From positions 353,492-417,491 of the forward strand of contig LNAC01000854.1 in NCBI GenBank assembly GCA_002007465.1: a stretch of DNA of 64,000 nt, read 5' to 3'. The notes beneath the pieces were generated by a model that was given only the letters and a program-made list of their open reading frames with translations, was not told where the DNA came from and searched no databases. The DNA comes from Ailurus styani. Its lineage: Eukaryota > Chordata > Mammalia > Carnivora > Ailuridae. Positions 35,436 to 46,800 of this stretch are shown one piece after another. Within the stretch, counting starts at the first letter, position 1. Each line of letters begins with the position of its first letter. Position numbers and translations under genes: made by a program.

Positions 35436-35745
35436 AACCTAGTTTAGTCTGTGTGAGGTTGACTGTAGCCACATTAAGCATGGTGTCCGTAGGTTAGACA
35501 GGAACATGTCATTCATGGTGTCTGGAGTGGTCAGTCACTATGTGGTGTGGACACGAATGGGGTCACACACAGGATCCAGGGTTGAACAGGAACAATGTTG
35601 CTCAAGTGTCAGTAGTGTAGACTCAAACAGGTGACTTACAGCACCTGGTGTAGACAGGGATGAGTCACTGTGTCTGTGGAGCACACAGGAGCTGGTCATT
35701 TACAGTGTCTGCAAGGTGGACCAGAACAAGGTCACCTTGGGGTCT
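35436..35745 (+). repeat. Diverged minisatellite, unit about 35 bp
   Basis: Successive units read TGGTGTCCGTAGGTTAGACA + GGAACATGTCATTC (35480-35514), then GTGTCAGTAGTGTAGACTCA + AACAGGTGACTTAC, GTGTCTGTGGAGCACACAGG + AGCTGGTCATTTAC, and GTGTCTGCAAGGTGGACCAG + AACAAGGTCACC. About eight imperfect units of 30-36 bp are visible. The shared core is GTGTCTGTAG, then ACAGGAAC, then GGTCA. Confidence 0.7.
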
Positions 35746-37254
35746 CTCTTAAGGCCACAGAGAGGTCGCTCACACTCACATTATCTCTGTGGATGGCACC
35801 TGGGCCACGGATGGATTTGTGGGGCATACGTCAGCATTGATGTTCTGGGTCAGCTGATGGGGTCTACAAGACAGTGGGTAAGGTGGTATATTCAGACGTT
35901 AGGGAGCAGCTAAGAGATGTTTATTACAGTTTTCACTGGGTTGGTGGAGCTTTCCTCAAGAGGATAGAACGCAGGTGTTAGCATTCGTGGTCCGGAAAGC
36001 TGCTCTCATTTTCCTGTCTTCGTGACGGAATGTCAAACAGTGAATAAAGGCGCACAGCAATATGGTGGTCTTATAGCCTAAATCAGAATGAGAACATTTT
36101 GATTTGGGAGGTATTTTCCTAACGTGAGCAGCAGTATAGACAATAGTATAAATCCAGTAGTATTGTAAGTTCAAGAGTTACGTAGTGATTTTTGGTGTCA
36201 GTCAGAATATTTGAACCTGATACTGCTACAAAACCCAGGAAGCTCCTCAAAAAACCACATGTTGCTCAACACTGGTTTGAAGAACAAGCAGTGTGATAGG
36301 GAGGAGGGGTATCTTTGAAATACTGTTCTCTGTCTGGTGATTAGAAATGGCCAAGAACTCAGGCGCTGAGGGGAGTCCTCGGGAAATCCTGAGCTCTGTC
36401 GCACACTGTATTAAGAGAGTGACTTGGGGCTTTGTCTTGAAAGTAGTGGCATGTGGACAGGGTCAGCAGATGCAAAATGTTTCTGGTCTGGAGGAAGGCC
36501 AGATCACCACGATGCCATGCCCCGTCTTCGCCCGTGCTCAGATAAAGAGTGATTCTTCCCCCCTGGTGGAGAAGGAGGTGAGGAGGTAACTGACCCATGG
36601 GCAATGCAAAAAGGCTCTCTCTTGATCCCTTTATGCAAGTGGAACCATGTTTTTCAGCTTCCCTTGAGCTTTCTCACCTTGTAGCTTTGTCATGCCTGAT
36701 TGCAGTCAGATCATTAGGACAGGATCAGGTAGAGGGGACATAGGGTATGTTCTTCTTTTGGTAAATGGTGGCTGATCTGGTGACCACCAGCATTTCCACA
36801 TGGATGAAGGCAGTGTTAGAGATAGTGTCAGTGGGCTTGTAGGAGACAGACATGCATCGTGTATCCTGAATGGCCCTGAAGATACCCACCTACCCCAGGG
36901 CGTGTAGAGATGCCGCCTGAATAGAGCAGGCAGACGCTCATGTATTTAGGGGCTGCTTGTTTTGAGGACTGGAGCGTGCACTTGGGTATAGGGCCAGGAC
37001 AATACAGATGTGGGTGAGGGGTGAAGTCACACAGTCTCCTTAGGCAGGTGGGAGCCAAGTTTCAGAAAGTGTTTATGGTGAACAACTATAGTATTTAATG
37101 TGTGGTTGAGAGAATAGGGTCACGTCACAGTATCATCTAGTGATTATAGTATTTTGTACTTGGGTCTAGAAATAGGGAGCCAATCATGCACTGTGTCAGT
37201 TAACTGGAAAAGGACATAAAGGTCCTTCCACACAAGTGTGCTTTGCCCCATATA

Positions 37255-37345
37255 GACGGTATCTGTGTCTATAGGATGGCCAGGAACTTGTCACACACTA
37301 CCTCTGCAGGGTGGCTCAGGACCTATCTGTTGAGTTACATCAGGC
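37255..37345 (+). repeat. Outlying copies of the 35-bp minisatellite unit
   Basis: GTGTCTATAGGATGGCCAGG followed by AACTTGTCACACAC, and CCTCTGCAGGGTGGCTCAGG, match the unit of the 35.4-35.75 kb array. Weaker matches occur near 36830 and 37190, so the array may once have spanned about 1.9 kb. Confidence 0.5.
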
Positions 37346-38064
37346 TCTATTGCATGGGAGCAGCAAGGGTGGTTTACGGTGTGTGGGGGAGTGGGGGGTG
37401 TGTGCGTGCACGCGCGCGCATGTGGTTGGGTGCTCATGCAAGCATGCTTGTGTAAGGGCATATGCTTGTGCAGTAGCTCAGCGGGACAGCAGGCATTTTG
37501 GGTGGTGGGCTTCCACGTTAAGCCTAGAGAAGACAAGAGAAATGTGCGGATCCAGGGGCAGCTGTTGGTTCCACAGGCCCCCGGGATCTTCTCTAGGCCA
37601 GTGACCTGCCGGCTTCTCACAGCTTGGCTCCTGGCTGCTTATCGTAGATGTCAGTCAGGAGACTTCGGTTTGAGCTCACCCATACCATTTGCTTACAAAG
37701 TGTCAGCAAGTGTCTAGGTAATGGGACCTCCAGGTTCCCCATCTGTAAGGGAGGCAGAGCATCTTGTGTGTCTGTGAAAGTCCTTCGAGCTCGTAAATCC
37801 TATATTTCTCTTTTTTACTTTCTTTCCCCTCAACAGTAATTACAATCCCTAACACTTCTGTGACCCTCAAAGCACAAACGGTGTGCTTTTTAATGTTACC
37901 CGGTCTTCATTAGAAATCCTTGCAAAGGAAAAACATAAACCCCTGTTAAAGATAAGAAAATGGGTGTTCAAGTAAATTAAACGTTTTCTACAATTGTCTA
38001 AAATGACAATGAGCAAAACTCGCCAGATACACGCGAAGCAGAAGTAAAAATTGAGCAACATGTT
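37346..38064. other. Upstream or first-intron sequence, GT-rich patch
   Basis: 37380-37450 has GTGTGTGCGTGCACGCGCGC, an alternating purine-pyrimidine patch. 37830-38000 is faintly MIR-like. Confidence 0.4.
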
Positions 38065-38730
38065 TTGAACTCCTCATCCCTTCTGCATTCATGCAGTAAA
38101 CCTTTGTGGAGGGCAAAGCCAGCTGCAGGCCAGGAGACCGAGCAGTTGATATGGCAGCCTCTGTGCCCTTATGAAGCTCACGCTCTGGCCCGGAAAATAG
38201 ACGTTACGTGTGTCATTACAAGCGCAGTGAGTGTGAGAGAAGCCAAGGGTGCACTGGGGCAGAAGAGGATTCCAGGCAGGGGGCAGCGCCCAGGGAGGCC
38301 CGCAGCACAGGCGGGGGGCGGGCGTGCTGACCGCGCTTGAGGCCCCTGCCGGGAAGGCAGAGGGCCGGCGTGGGGGGCATGTCACCCATACTGAATATTT
38401 GGGTTTCATCCCAGCGATCGTCAGAGGCCGCTGAGAATTTAAACCAGAAGTGCGGCACTGAAGGATCACTGCCGTGCCTCGTGGAGCACGTCGCGGTGTT
38501 CGGGCAGGAGGAGCCGTGCGGAGGCCAGCGGCCGGGCTGCGCCCCAGGCGCAGTGGCCTGGGGGAGAGAGGACGGGAGGGCACGGCAGGGGCTAGCGGCG
38601 CGGATGGGGAGAAGTGGGCAGACTCCGGGATAAGTAGGAGGTGCGATCCGCGGGACTTGGCGGCCGGTTCGATCGGGGAAGGTGGGCCAGGAGGGAAACA
38701 AGACTTCCGTTCCCTTGTTGAAAGGCATGT
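38065..38730 (-). repeat. GC-rich reverse-oriented L2-like element
   Basis: GCCCTTATGAAGCTCACGCT, GAGGATTCCAGGCAGGGGGC and TTTGGGTTTCATCCCAGCGA follow the order of an old L2 read in reverse. CpG-rich interior at 38275-38700. A related piece continues after the SINE at 38955-39200 (TATTGAGCACTGAGTACGGG). Confidence 0.5.
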
Positions 38731-38736
38731 ATTGAG

Positions 38737-38954
38737 GGACGCCTGGGGGGCTCCGTCCGTTAGGCATCCGCCTTCGGCTTAGGTCACGATCCCAGGGTCC
38801 TAGGATCGAGTCCGACATCGGGCTCCCTGCTCAGCGGGAAGCCTGCTTCTCCCTCTGCCTGCTCCGTCTGCCGCTTCCCCTGCTTGTGCTCTCTCTCTCT
38901 CTCTCTCTTTCTCTCTGACAGAAAAATAAAGAAAATCTTAACAAAGAAAAAATG
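38737..38954 (+). mobile_element. Can-SINE inserted in an L2
   Basis: Plus-strand element (GACGCCTGGGGGGCTCCG to AGAAAAATAAAGAAAATCTT). Flanks AAAGGCATGTATTGAG and AAGAGCATGTATTGAG belong to an older reverse-oriented L2 that continues on both sides. Confidence 0.93.
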
Positions 38955-39200
38955 AAGAGCATGTATTGAGCACTGAGTACGGGCCAGGTGTGATGTGAGG
39001 TGTAGACCGTCGAGCACGATGGAGGTAGTTCTTGATCTGGTGAAGCTTACCACCTATTGTTTGGGAGAGATGGCAAATCGAAATACACACATAACTGTAC
39101 TCGTGTAAATGTAGCGGAGGAGAAGTGATGTGAATGAGAGCTGCTGAGTCTGTGGAGAGGAGTGCAGTCCCCTGGTCAGAGGACTGGAGAAACTTATGGA
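38955..39200 (-). repeat. Reverse-oriented L2 3' end
   Basis: TATTGAGCACTGAGTACGGG, CTTGATCTGGTGAAGCTTAC and GATGGCAAATCGAAATACAC are reverse-strand L2 landmarks. Confidence 0.6.
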
Positions 39201-39878
39201 GCTGAACCAGGAACACGTGGTCTCACGAATAATGCGGAGTATCTCTAAAGGCAGCAGTGTCAGATACCAACGAGAACCACCATGGTGTCCTTTGGTGTTG
39301 ACATGGGCGATTATGGCCGAGGTGGGCAGCGTGGTGCTTAGTGAAGCAGGGATGGAGGCAGGTGCGTTGGGAAGAGGTGAGGACCTCAGGTATGAACAGT
39401 TCCTTCCACGGTTTACGTGAGAAAGCCAAGGCTGGGCTTCAGCTGTGGCATGGTTCTGACAGAGAGGGGGATGGTGTGAGAAGAGAAAATCCATCACGTA
39501 AGGTGACCAAGCAGACACACTGAAGAACATGGACGTAAGGGAAGGGACACCTGTTGGGCCTTCAAAGCAGGAAGAGGTACAGAGTGAAACTCAGGGCGCT
39601 CTGAATTGCCAGAAACGGAAGTGGTTCCTCTCTATGGGTTTCTAAATTCTTTGCCAGGTGGGAGATGATGTTTTCTGCTGGAAGCGAGAAGGCAGGAGGG
39701 AAGGTCAAACTTGTAAGAAGCAATGGGAAGAGTTCACAAGGTCGTTGGAAGCAGGGGGGAGTAAGCTCATGAGGGTAGCACGGTGTCATGGCCCTGGCTG
39801 AAGGGGATAACCCCTGTGTCTACTGCGGTTCTAATCTGGTTAGTCTAGTTATCATTCTACTTTACAACCGCTGCTTTT
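39201..39878. other. Upstream of ARHGEF5 exon 2, nothing firmly recognised
   Basis: The 158-codon reverse frame at 39054-39530 has no recognised domain and overlaps the reverse L2. Confidence 0.45.
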
Positions 39879-40051
39879 TTAAAAATTATTTTTTAGTTTT
39901 AAGATTTTATTTATTTGAAAGAGAGTGGGGGGAGGGGCAGAGGGAGAGGGAGAAGCAGACTCCCTGCTGAGCAGGAAGCCCAGGGGGTTCATCCCAGGAC
40001 CCTGGGATCATGACCTGTGCCCTTGACGGACTGAGCCACCCAGGCGCACCA
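39879..40051 (-). mobile_element. Can-SINE
   Basis: Reverse-strand element from TTTTAAGATTTTATTTATTT to GAGCCACCCAGGCGCACC. CAACCGCTGCTTTT and CAACAGCTGCTTCT flank it. It lies 0.7 kb upstream of the first ARHGEF5 coding exon. Confidence 0.92.
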
Positions 40052-40404
40052 ACAACAGCTGCTTCTAGAGTGGAAGACAGAATTGCTAATTAGTCACAAG
40101 GTCGGCTAGGTGCTATGGAAAATAAGACGAGTCCAGTCCAGGCCGTGCATAGGGACATCACACTACACTTTAGTACCTCGGACACTGGCTGTCGTGGCCA
40201 GGCCGATCTTAATGCCCTCAGCAGCCTTGGAGGAAGAGCCGCCTCCCCTGGGCTCTGGGATCTAGGGTGTGTCCCTCCCGGTGTCTGGGAGTTGTGCAGG
40301 ACTGAGTCACGCTCGGTGTCCAGAGAGTAGGCAGGGAGAGACAGTATGACATAATGCAATCTGGAGAGTAATGACCACTGGGAGTGCTCCGTGCTCTTTG
40401 ACAA

Positions 40405-40555
40405 AGGTCTAACGCTCTCATTTAATCATTTATTATCTGTCTCCTCACAAGACAGCAGGCTCCGTGAGGACACAGCCTCGGTCTGTCTTATTTACCGCCG
40501 AATGCCCTGCGCTTAAAGAGGTCCCTTGGTAAATATGTATTAGGTGAATAAATCA
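40405..40555 (+). repeat. L2 3' end just upstream of ARHGEF5 exon 2
   Basis: CAGCAGGCTCCGTGAGGACA, CAGCCTCGGTCTGTCTTATT and TATTAGGTGAATAAAT are the L2 3' signature. Confidence 0.78.
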
Positions 40556-40736
40556 GTGATACATTTCTTAGAGGCTCTTGCCTACTCTGCTGAGTGCCTT
40601 TTGTCTCAAAGAATGACTGGACATGGAACCGAAGAAGTGTCCCACTCCTGTTCTCTGCGGTCTGTCCCTTTGATAGGTAGAAGCCGAAAGGGTGATATGA
40701 ACTTTGTGTTTTATTCCTCTTTAGGGCTCAGCCCTG

Positions 40737-43700
40737 ATGGAGGCCGAGGAGCCCCAGCACGGGGCCTCGACCGCCATCGCTGCCTTAGCGGAGCTCAGCG
40801 TTACCCTGGAAGCTCTCAGGACAAGCAGTCAGACCACTGCCCTGGAGCCCGAAGCTCAGGAAGGTGGGGCGCCATCCTCCACGTGGGAAGAGGGCCGAGG
40901 ACTCTCAGAGTCCCAGCAGGAAGACATAAGGGATGCGAACAGCTGCGCAACCGACAGCATGACCTCTTTCCCCGAGGAGGCCCCTGCAGGTGTGGAGACC
41001 AACCAGGAAGACTCTGCGGGTGAGACGGGGGGCGCCCCCGAGCGCCAGGAGGCGGAGCCTCAGAGCCCGACAGATGGACAGGCGAGGACGCCAGCTCCCT
41101 CGGAGCTCAGGGCCTGTCCTGTTCAAGGTGAACAGCTAGACACCGTCCCAGCGTCCAGTGAGCCGGGTGGTGGAATGGAGGTGGAATTTAGACCAGAACT
41201 CACTTCTTTGATTGGGGGAACTGGACATGCAGAAGAGAAGGAGGAAGCTTTTCTGGACGCCTCTGCTCAGCCCAGATTTGGTCGTTCCTGCAAACAGCAC
41301 CCTGAAGAGACCCACCAGCCAGGGGACTCTGTCAGGCAGGGGGAAGAGCTGCAGTCCACGGGGGCACAAGAAAATCCAGGGAGCAGGGGACTCATGTGCC
41401 TTCCGGGGGCCGAGGGGCTGGGGGAGCAGGGACTCGCGGAAGCGGGCTTCCGGGAGGAAGGAACTGTTGGGGAGGATGGGCGTTCAGGGGAGCAGGTTAG
41501 TGGTACAGAGGGAGAGCAAAGGCGAAAACAGGAGCAGATGCAAGGTGATAGGATGCTTGCACAGCAAGGACAAAGAATAGGGCTTTATGGGGAGTTGAAA
41601 GATCTCAACTGTAGTGAGCAGGCGATGAAGACTCAGGGCCAGGGAGATCTACCGCAGGGAGAGGGCAGGGAGAGCGGGTTAGGGGGGCCAGAGGAGAGGA
41701 GCATGGATGCTCAGGATGCGGAGAAGCAAAGCTTGGTGGGGAGATCAGGGAAAGTAACTGGAAGGCCAGAAGGTCAAGGTCTTCAGCAGAAAGTGATGTT
41801 AGTGGAGGGGCAGGCGGAGGAGCCAGAGACTTGGGATGGGGACCCGCTGTGGGGAGAGGCCAGAGAGGGGAGTACAGAAGAGAGGGAAGCACATGACGGT
41901 CCTTCCACACTGGCTCCGGTAGCCCCTGAGGCCTCTTCTCCCTGTGACTCGTGTCTAGACACCTGTCATCCCATGACCAGTATTCCTGGGACTCAGGCTG
42001 AGGAACTGTCCCCTGTAGCTCCAGCTCCCACGCTGGAGCCAGGAGCACAGTCCTGCCAGCCTGTTTCTTTACCTGCCTCTTTTCCTGCTGGGGAGGCACC
42101 TGGCCAAGACACAGCTCAGGACGGCCAGCAGGAGGTGTTCAGCCAGGGGACTGAGCTGGTCTCTGCCAGGACATTGGCATCTCCTGCAAGGACACCTGGC
42201 TCCACTCCTTCCAGTCCTGCCGACGTCCCCCCGAGCACAGCTGCATCATCAGCTGCCAGCCCCCCGGTTGCCTCTCCCAGGAGGGAGCCTTCTCTTGCTG
42301 CACATTCTTCAGAAACCTCCAGAGCATTTCTTTGGACCAACAGGGCATCTCACTGTGAGGCTTCTGAGACTCCTCCAGCTGCCCTCCGTGGCTTCCGGAC
42401 TGCGGAGGCCACCGTGGAACTATCCAGCAGCTCCAGCCGGGCCAATGCTCAGAGCCCCCTGGGCCCCTCCACAGGGGCTTTCCAGCACCTACGGAGCAAC
42501 TCTTTCCCAGGCTCTCATAGGACAGAGCCGACTCCGGACCTGCTGGGACTATCACTTTCCTTCTCCCACTCAGAGCTGCCCCAGAGGGCCCCCAGACCTG
42601 CCATCTATGGCTCCGTGATCCCAAGGAGGGACAGGAAAAGTGGCAGGGACTGCAGGATCATTCCAGAATCCCCTAGTTCGTTATCTCCTCTGGGGCAGGA
42701 CTCCCCAGAATTCACTGCAAATCCAGAAAGATCCAGTGGTCCCCGTAGCGCCCAGCCACGTGGCTGGCCACACACTTCAGCCTCTGCCCTGGAGCCTCCT
42801 GCCTACGGCTCTTCCCCACCCCTTGCCTCTGGAGATGGGAGGATCCACGAACCTCTGCCCCCGCCTCCCCCAGAGAAGAGGCGTGCCCACCCCTCCGCGG
42901 CAGAGAGAGACAGCCATCTCCCCGCGGGAGTTCCCACGCCGAAGTGGTGTGGCCTTCCTCTCCCAGCGGCCCCAGGTTTGGGGCTACACGGCCCCCCCAA
43001 AGGCCCACTTCCCCCAGTTCCTGACTCCCTTGTGGCAAGGCAGCACCGACCTCTGCCCTCCACCCCGGACGCTCCCCACCCTCCTCAGACCTCCTCCCGC
43101 AGGCTGAGGTACAACAAGCCGTTACCCCCGACTCCTGATTGGTCCCAGCACCACCATTCTGTTGCTTCTAGTAGTCTGAGGATCTACAGGCCTCTGCCCC
43201 CTGTCCCTATCATGGATCCTCCCACTGAACCACCCCCATTACCCCCGAAGTCCAGGGGGAGGAGTAGGAGCACTCAGGGGGAGCTCATGAATGCAGGGGG
43301 TCAGGGCAAGCCAAGGCCTGTTTGTCAAGAGCGGACGGTCTCCACTCCCCATCCTGTCGGGCGTACCTCGTGGCCCCCAGCCATGGGCCGATCCGCAGAC
43401 TCTTTGGCCTCCACCAGCAGGAGCAGAAGTGAAGCGTCCCCTGGCATGGCTTTCAGCAACGTGGCAACCCTTCTAAGCCCCTCTTCCCCAACCACATCCT
43501 GGAGTCTGGAGCTCCAGGGACTCACCTCTGAACCAGGACCCTCAGAAGAGTCTGAGGCCCCTGCCAGAGGATCCTTGAGAAGAACAGCCCCTCAGGAAGG
43601 AGCCAATGGCTTGAGGAGGTTGGATGTAGGCCAAGCAAGGCAGTCAGAAAAACTCGGCCATCCCCAACTGGAGAAGGCATCCAGCTGGCCCCACAGGCGG

Positions 43701-43827
43701 GACCCGGCAAGGCCACCGGAGAGCCGCAGTGGGCAGGCTGTAGATCCTGGTGAGGGATCCAGCAAGCACAAGGGCTGGAACCGGCAAGGCCTGCGCAGAC
43801 CTTCCATCTTGCCTGAGGGCTGCTCGG
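40737..43827 (+). CDS. ARHGEF5: ARHGEF5 coding exon 1 (giant exon 2): disordered N-terminus
   Basis: A single 3091-nt exon encodes residues 1-1030 and ends in phase 1 at CTCGG before GTAAGC. The first half is rich in Glu, Gln and Gly. The second is rich in Ser and Pro with candidate SH3 ligands: [19 protein letters not shown] (from about 770), [10 protein letters not shown] (792 on), IYRPLPPVP (816 on) and [15 protein letters not shown] (about 831 on). Tyr792 and Tyr817 sit next to such motifs. The open frame runs on to 43997, but the intron begins at 43828: the next residues match the family only after splicing (DTRGPALEK). Confidence 0.96.
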
Positions 43828-46800
43828 GTAAGCAAGGAGCGGGGATCATGGTGATGGTCATGTTGGACCGAGCTTTCTCCAGCTCTCACCACCTGACCAG
43901 TTTTCTGTCCCCAGGGCCTCTACTGTTCCCTCTAGTGGCTTCATTCATCCACACACCCAGTGTCAACACAGAGGGAAGCCCTTGGAAACCTCTCTGAGCT
44001 TCCTCAGTGCCCCTCCCCCTCCTTCCCCTCTGCCTCTCCCCCCGCCGTGGCGGTTTACTGCGTCTTTCCAAGGTGGTTGTGGATGTCCCCTCTCCCTCCA
44101 CGACACACACACTTTCCAGCTACCAACACCTGCTTGACGTCCTCTAGTAGTAGAGCAGACATCCTCTTCTTGTCCGGCTCATGTCTGGTAGCAGGGGTGG
44201 GGGCGCACATGGTAAGATAGTGTCCTCAAGTGCGTGCTCCTTCGGCGCCGCCCTCCTGCACAGACTCCGTGTGCCCGTCCGTCCCCTCGGGTGCCTGCGT
44301 CGCCTGCTTTAGGTCTTGCCTTCTTGGGCTCTCTGGACGTCCCTCTAAGATCTCAGTGACTTCACCATTTCCATTTCCAGATACAAGAGGTCCAGCCTTA
44401 GAAAAAGCCCTGGGCCCTTCGGACACCATTGTTTTTCGGTGAGTCACCTTCTCCCCTGGCAGACACATTTGGACCGTCTTTTCTTAGGATCTGAGATTTC
44501 CACGAGTTGACAAGTGTTCTGGGACGTGGTGTCTTCCGGGGGCGGGGCGGGGAAGAGACGGACGCCAGGACTCCAGGGTAAGGGCATCCTTTCTCTACCT
44601 GGCTGTCAGCAGGGTCTGACCCTCCCGTCCTCCGAGGTTCTTTAGCCAAGAACTGAACCCCCTGTGAAAGTTCAGCAGGACACCCCAAACAGCTCCGAAC
44701 CACCTAAAAGTGGGTCAGGCTGCAGCTTGCCTCCCGAGGGGCTTCGGCCCTCGCATCCCAGCACACGACCCAGAGGCCGGGTGACTGTCTCGTCCAAGGT
44801 CCCCTGGGGCTTCTCTGTGTCAGTCGCCCGCAAGCACCCAGAGCCCTCCTTGCCTCCACAGGGAGAAGAAACCGAAGGAGGTCCTGGGAGGCTTTTCGAG
44901 ACGCCGCTCGAAGCTCATCAACTCCTGTGAGTAGCTCGAAGCAGAAGTCTGGCCCCGAGCGGCCTTGTGCCGCAGACCAGAGCTCCCGGCTCTCCTCGCT
45001 GGGGCGGCGGTCTCTGCGGGGAGCCAGACTCCAGCGCAGCCAGGAGCAGCTTGGCGGCTCCTGTCCTTACACCTCGGCACCCCTGTCTCCCTAATTCTCC
45101 CTCCCACCATGCCTCTTTGTCCCGTAGCCCAGCTGCTTTACCAGGAGTACAGCGACGTGGTTCTGAACAAGGAGATTCAGAGCCAGCAGCGGCTGGACAG
45201 CGTGGGCGAGGCCACGGGGCCCGCCTCCCCCCGGCAGCCCCGGAGGACCCTGGTCTCGTCCGAGTCCTACCTGCAGCGCCTGTCCGTGGCCTCGAGCGGC
45301 TCCCTCTGGCAGGAGATCCCCGTGGTGCGCAACAGCACCGTGCTGCTCTCCATGACCCACGAGGACCAAAAACTGCAGGAGGTACCCGGCGGGCAGGGTC
45401 GGGCAGGGGGTGGGCCTCAGGAGGGCGCGCAGAGTCTCCTGCTTTCCTCCCGGCTGCCACCGCCACCAGCAAGAGCAGCCTGTCCCCGCCGCACCCTCGC
45501 CGCTCGCGCTGCGCCCCCCGCCGCCACGGCTGTCGCTCGTCTCCCCTCCGGGGCACCCGAACTGCTCTCTGGACGTCAGCGCTGGCCCTCCTTCCCACTT
45601 CCACGGGCGCTTCTCCTCCCTGTGACCTGCTGGGGCTCACGCACAGTGACCACGCCCCTGGATTTGCTGGGAGGAATGCGGAATTCATCCCTTCGCTGCT
45701 ACGTCAGGCTAGACCAAAATTTCCCTCTTTAGCCTCAGTTCCACCCTGCACGGAGGTTGTTCTCTTCCACCGAGGCATGTATGTGAGTGGCTTTCTGCTG
45801 CGTCCCTTGCAGCTGTCCTGTGGCCCGCTGGTCTCATACAGGCTTGGGAATGACCGTCCATCTTGGCTGGGTCCTTACGCCCAATGGCAAGACTGTAGCA
45901 GAGGCTGCTTGTCGGATGTTACGTTATTACCATTAATAGTTTCACAGGAAGAGCTTCTCTTAATAATCACTCTGGAATATGGATTAGAACCTCTCTTCCC
46001 AGGCAGACAGCATGCACCATGGAAAGGCATCATGGAATCATGTTTCCATATTTGGGTTCTGGAATAAATGGCCTGGGCATGAAGCCCACTTTGCTGCTTG
46101 CTGGCTATTTAACGGTGGCCAGATCTCTTAATCTTTCTAACCTTTTGTTTTCTCATTTGCAAAGCTGGGCCACAAAAAGGGAAGTGCCTAGTACATAGCA
46201 AGCACTCAAAAAATGTTTAATTTCAAGTCAGGCCAGCCTGGCTTTGAATCCTGGCTTCACCATTTGCTAACTGTGTAACCTTAGGCAAGTTATATAACCA
46301 CCAAATCTCTGTTTCCGTGTCTAAAACTTGAGGATAATGTCTATCTTTCAGGATTGCTGCGTGGTTTAAGTGAGGTATCCATATCTAGCTTTTAGTGTGC
46401 TTTAGAGTTTGATGCATATTACGGCCATATTCTCCCCCTTTCAGAGGTGGGAAGGAGTCAGATGTTGGCCAGAAGGACTTATGGATAAACAAATGAAACA
46501 GAGGCAGCTGTAAATGTTTAGGTTTTTTGAAGCTCAGACTTGGGGGCCTTATACTGACCTCAACTTTAAAGCACACGGGGGATACGTAGAAAATAAGTGA
46601 TCTGCCCAATACTTAGGGACCAAATAGCAGGAGACAATATGAACCCTAACCCTCTGTCAGCAACTCCTCCCGGGCCAGCCCTGGTCTGCTGTTTCTGAGA
46701 AGAGAAGCCTCTATGTTCAGGTGCACGTGGTCCTTTCATAAAATAGCATTTTGGGGTGCACAGGCACAAGGTGCTTGCACCAACCCCATTTCTTTTGACT

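Noticed and set aside
35436..35745. CRISPR-like regularly spaced repeats
   Set aside because: The host is a mammal, units are contiguous and diverged, and there are no unique spacers. It is a minisatellite.
38270..38720. Second CpG island as alternative ARHGEF5 promoter
   Set aside because: The sequence order fits a GC-rich reverse L2-like element, so the composition has a simpler explanation. It was not excluded as a secondary promoter.
43828..43997. Continuation of the long ARHGEF5 open frame past 43827
   Set aside because: A GTAAGC donor at 43828 joins the exon in frame to DTRGPALEK at 44381, which matches the family. The continuation reads as intron.
44918..45688. Reverse-strand 256-codon frame
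   Set aside because: It is antisense to ARHGEF5 exons in GC-rich DNA, where long chance frames are expected, and has no domain.
45382..46067. Open frames of 255-366 codons running from exon 45128-45381 into the next intron
   Set aside because: Family similarity stops exactly at the GTACCC donor. The rest is GC-rich intron open by chance.
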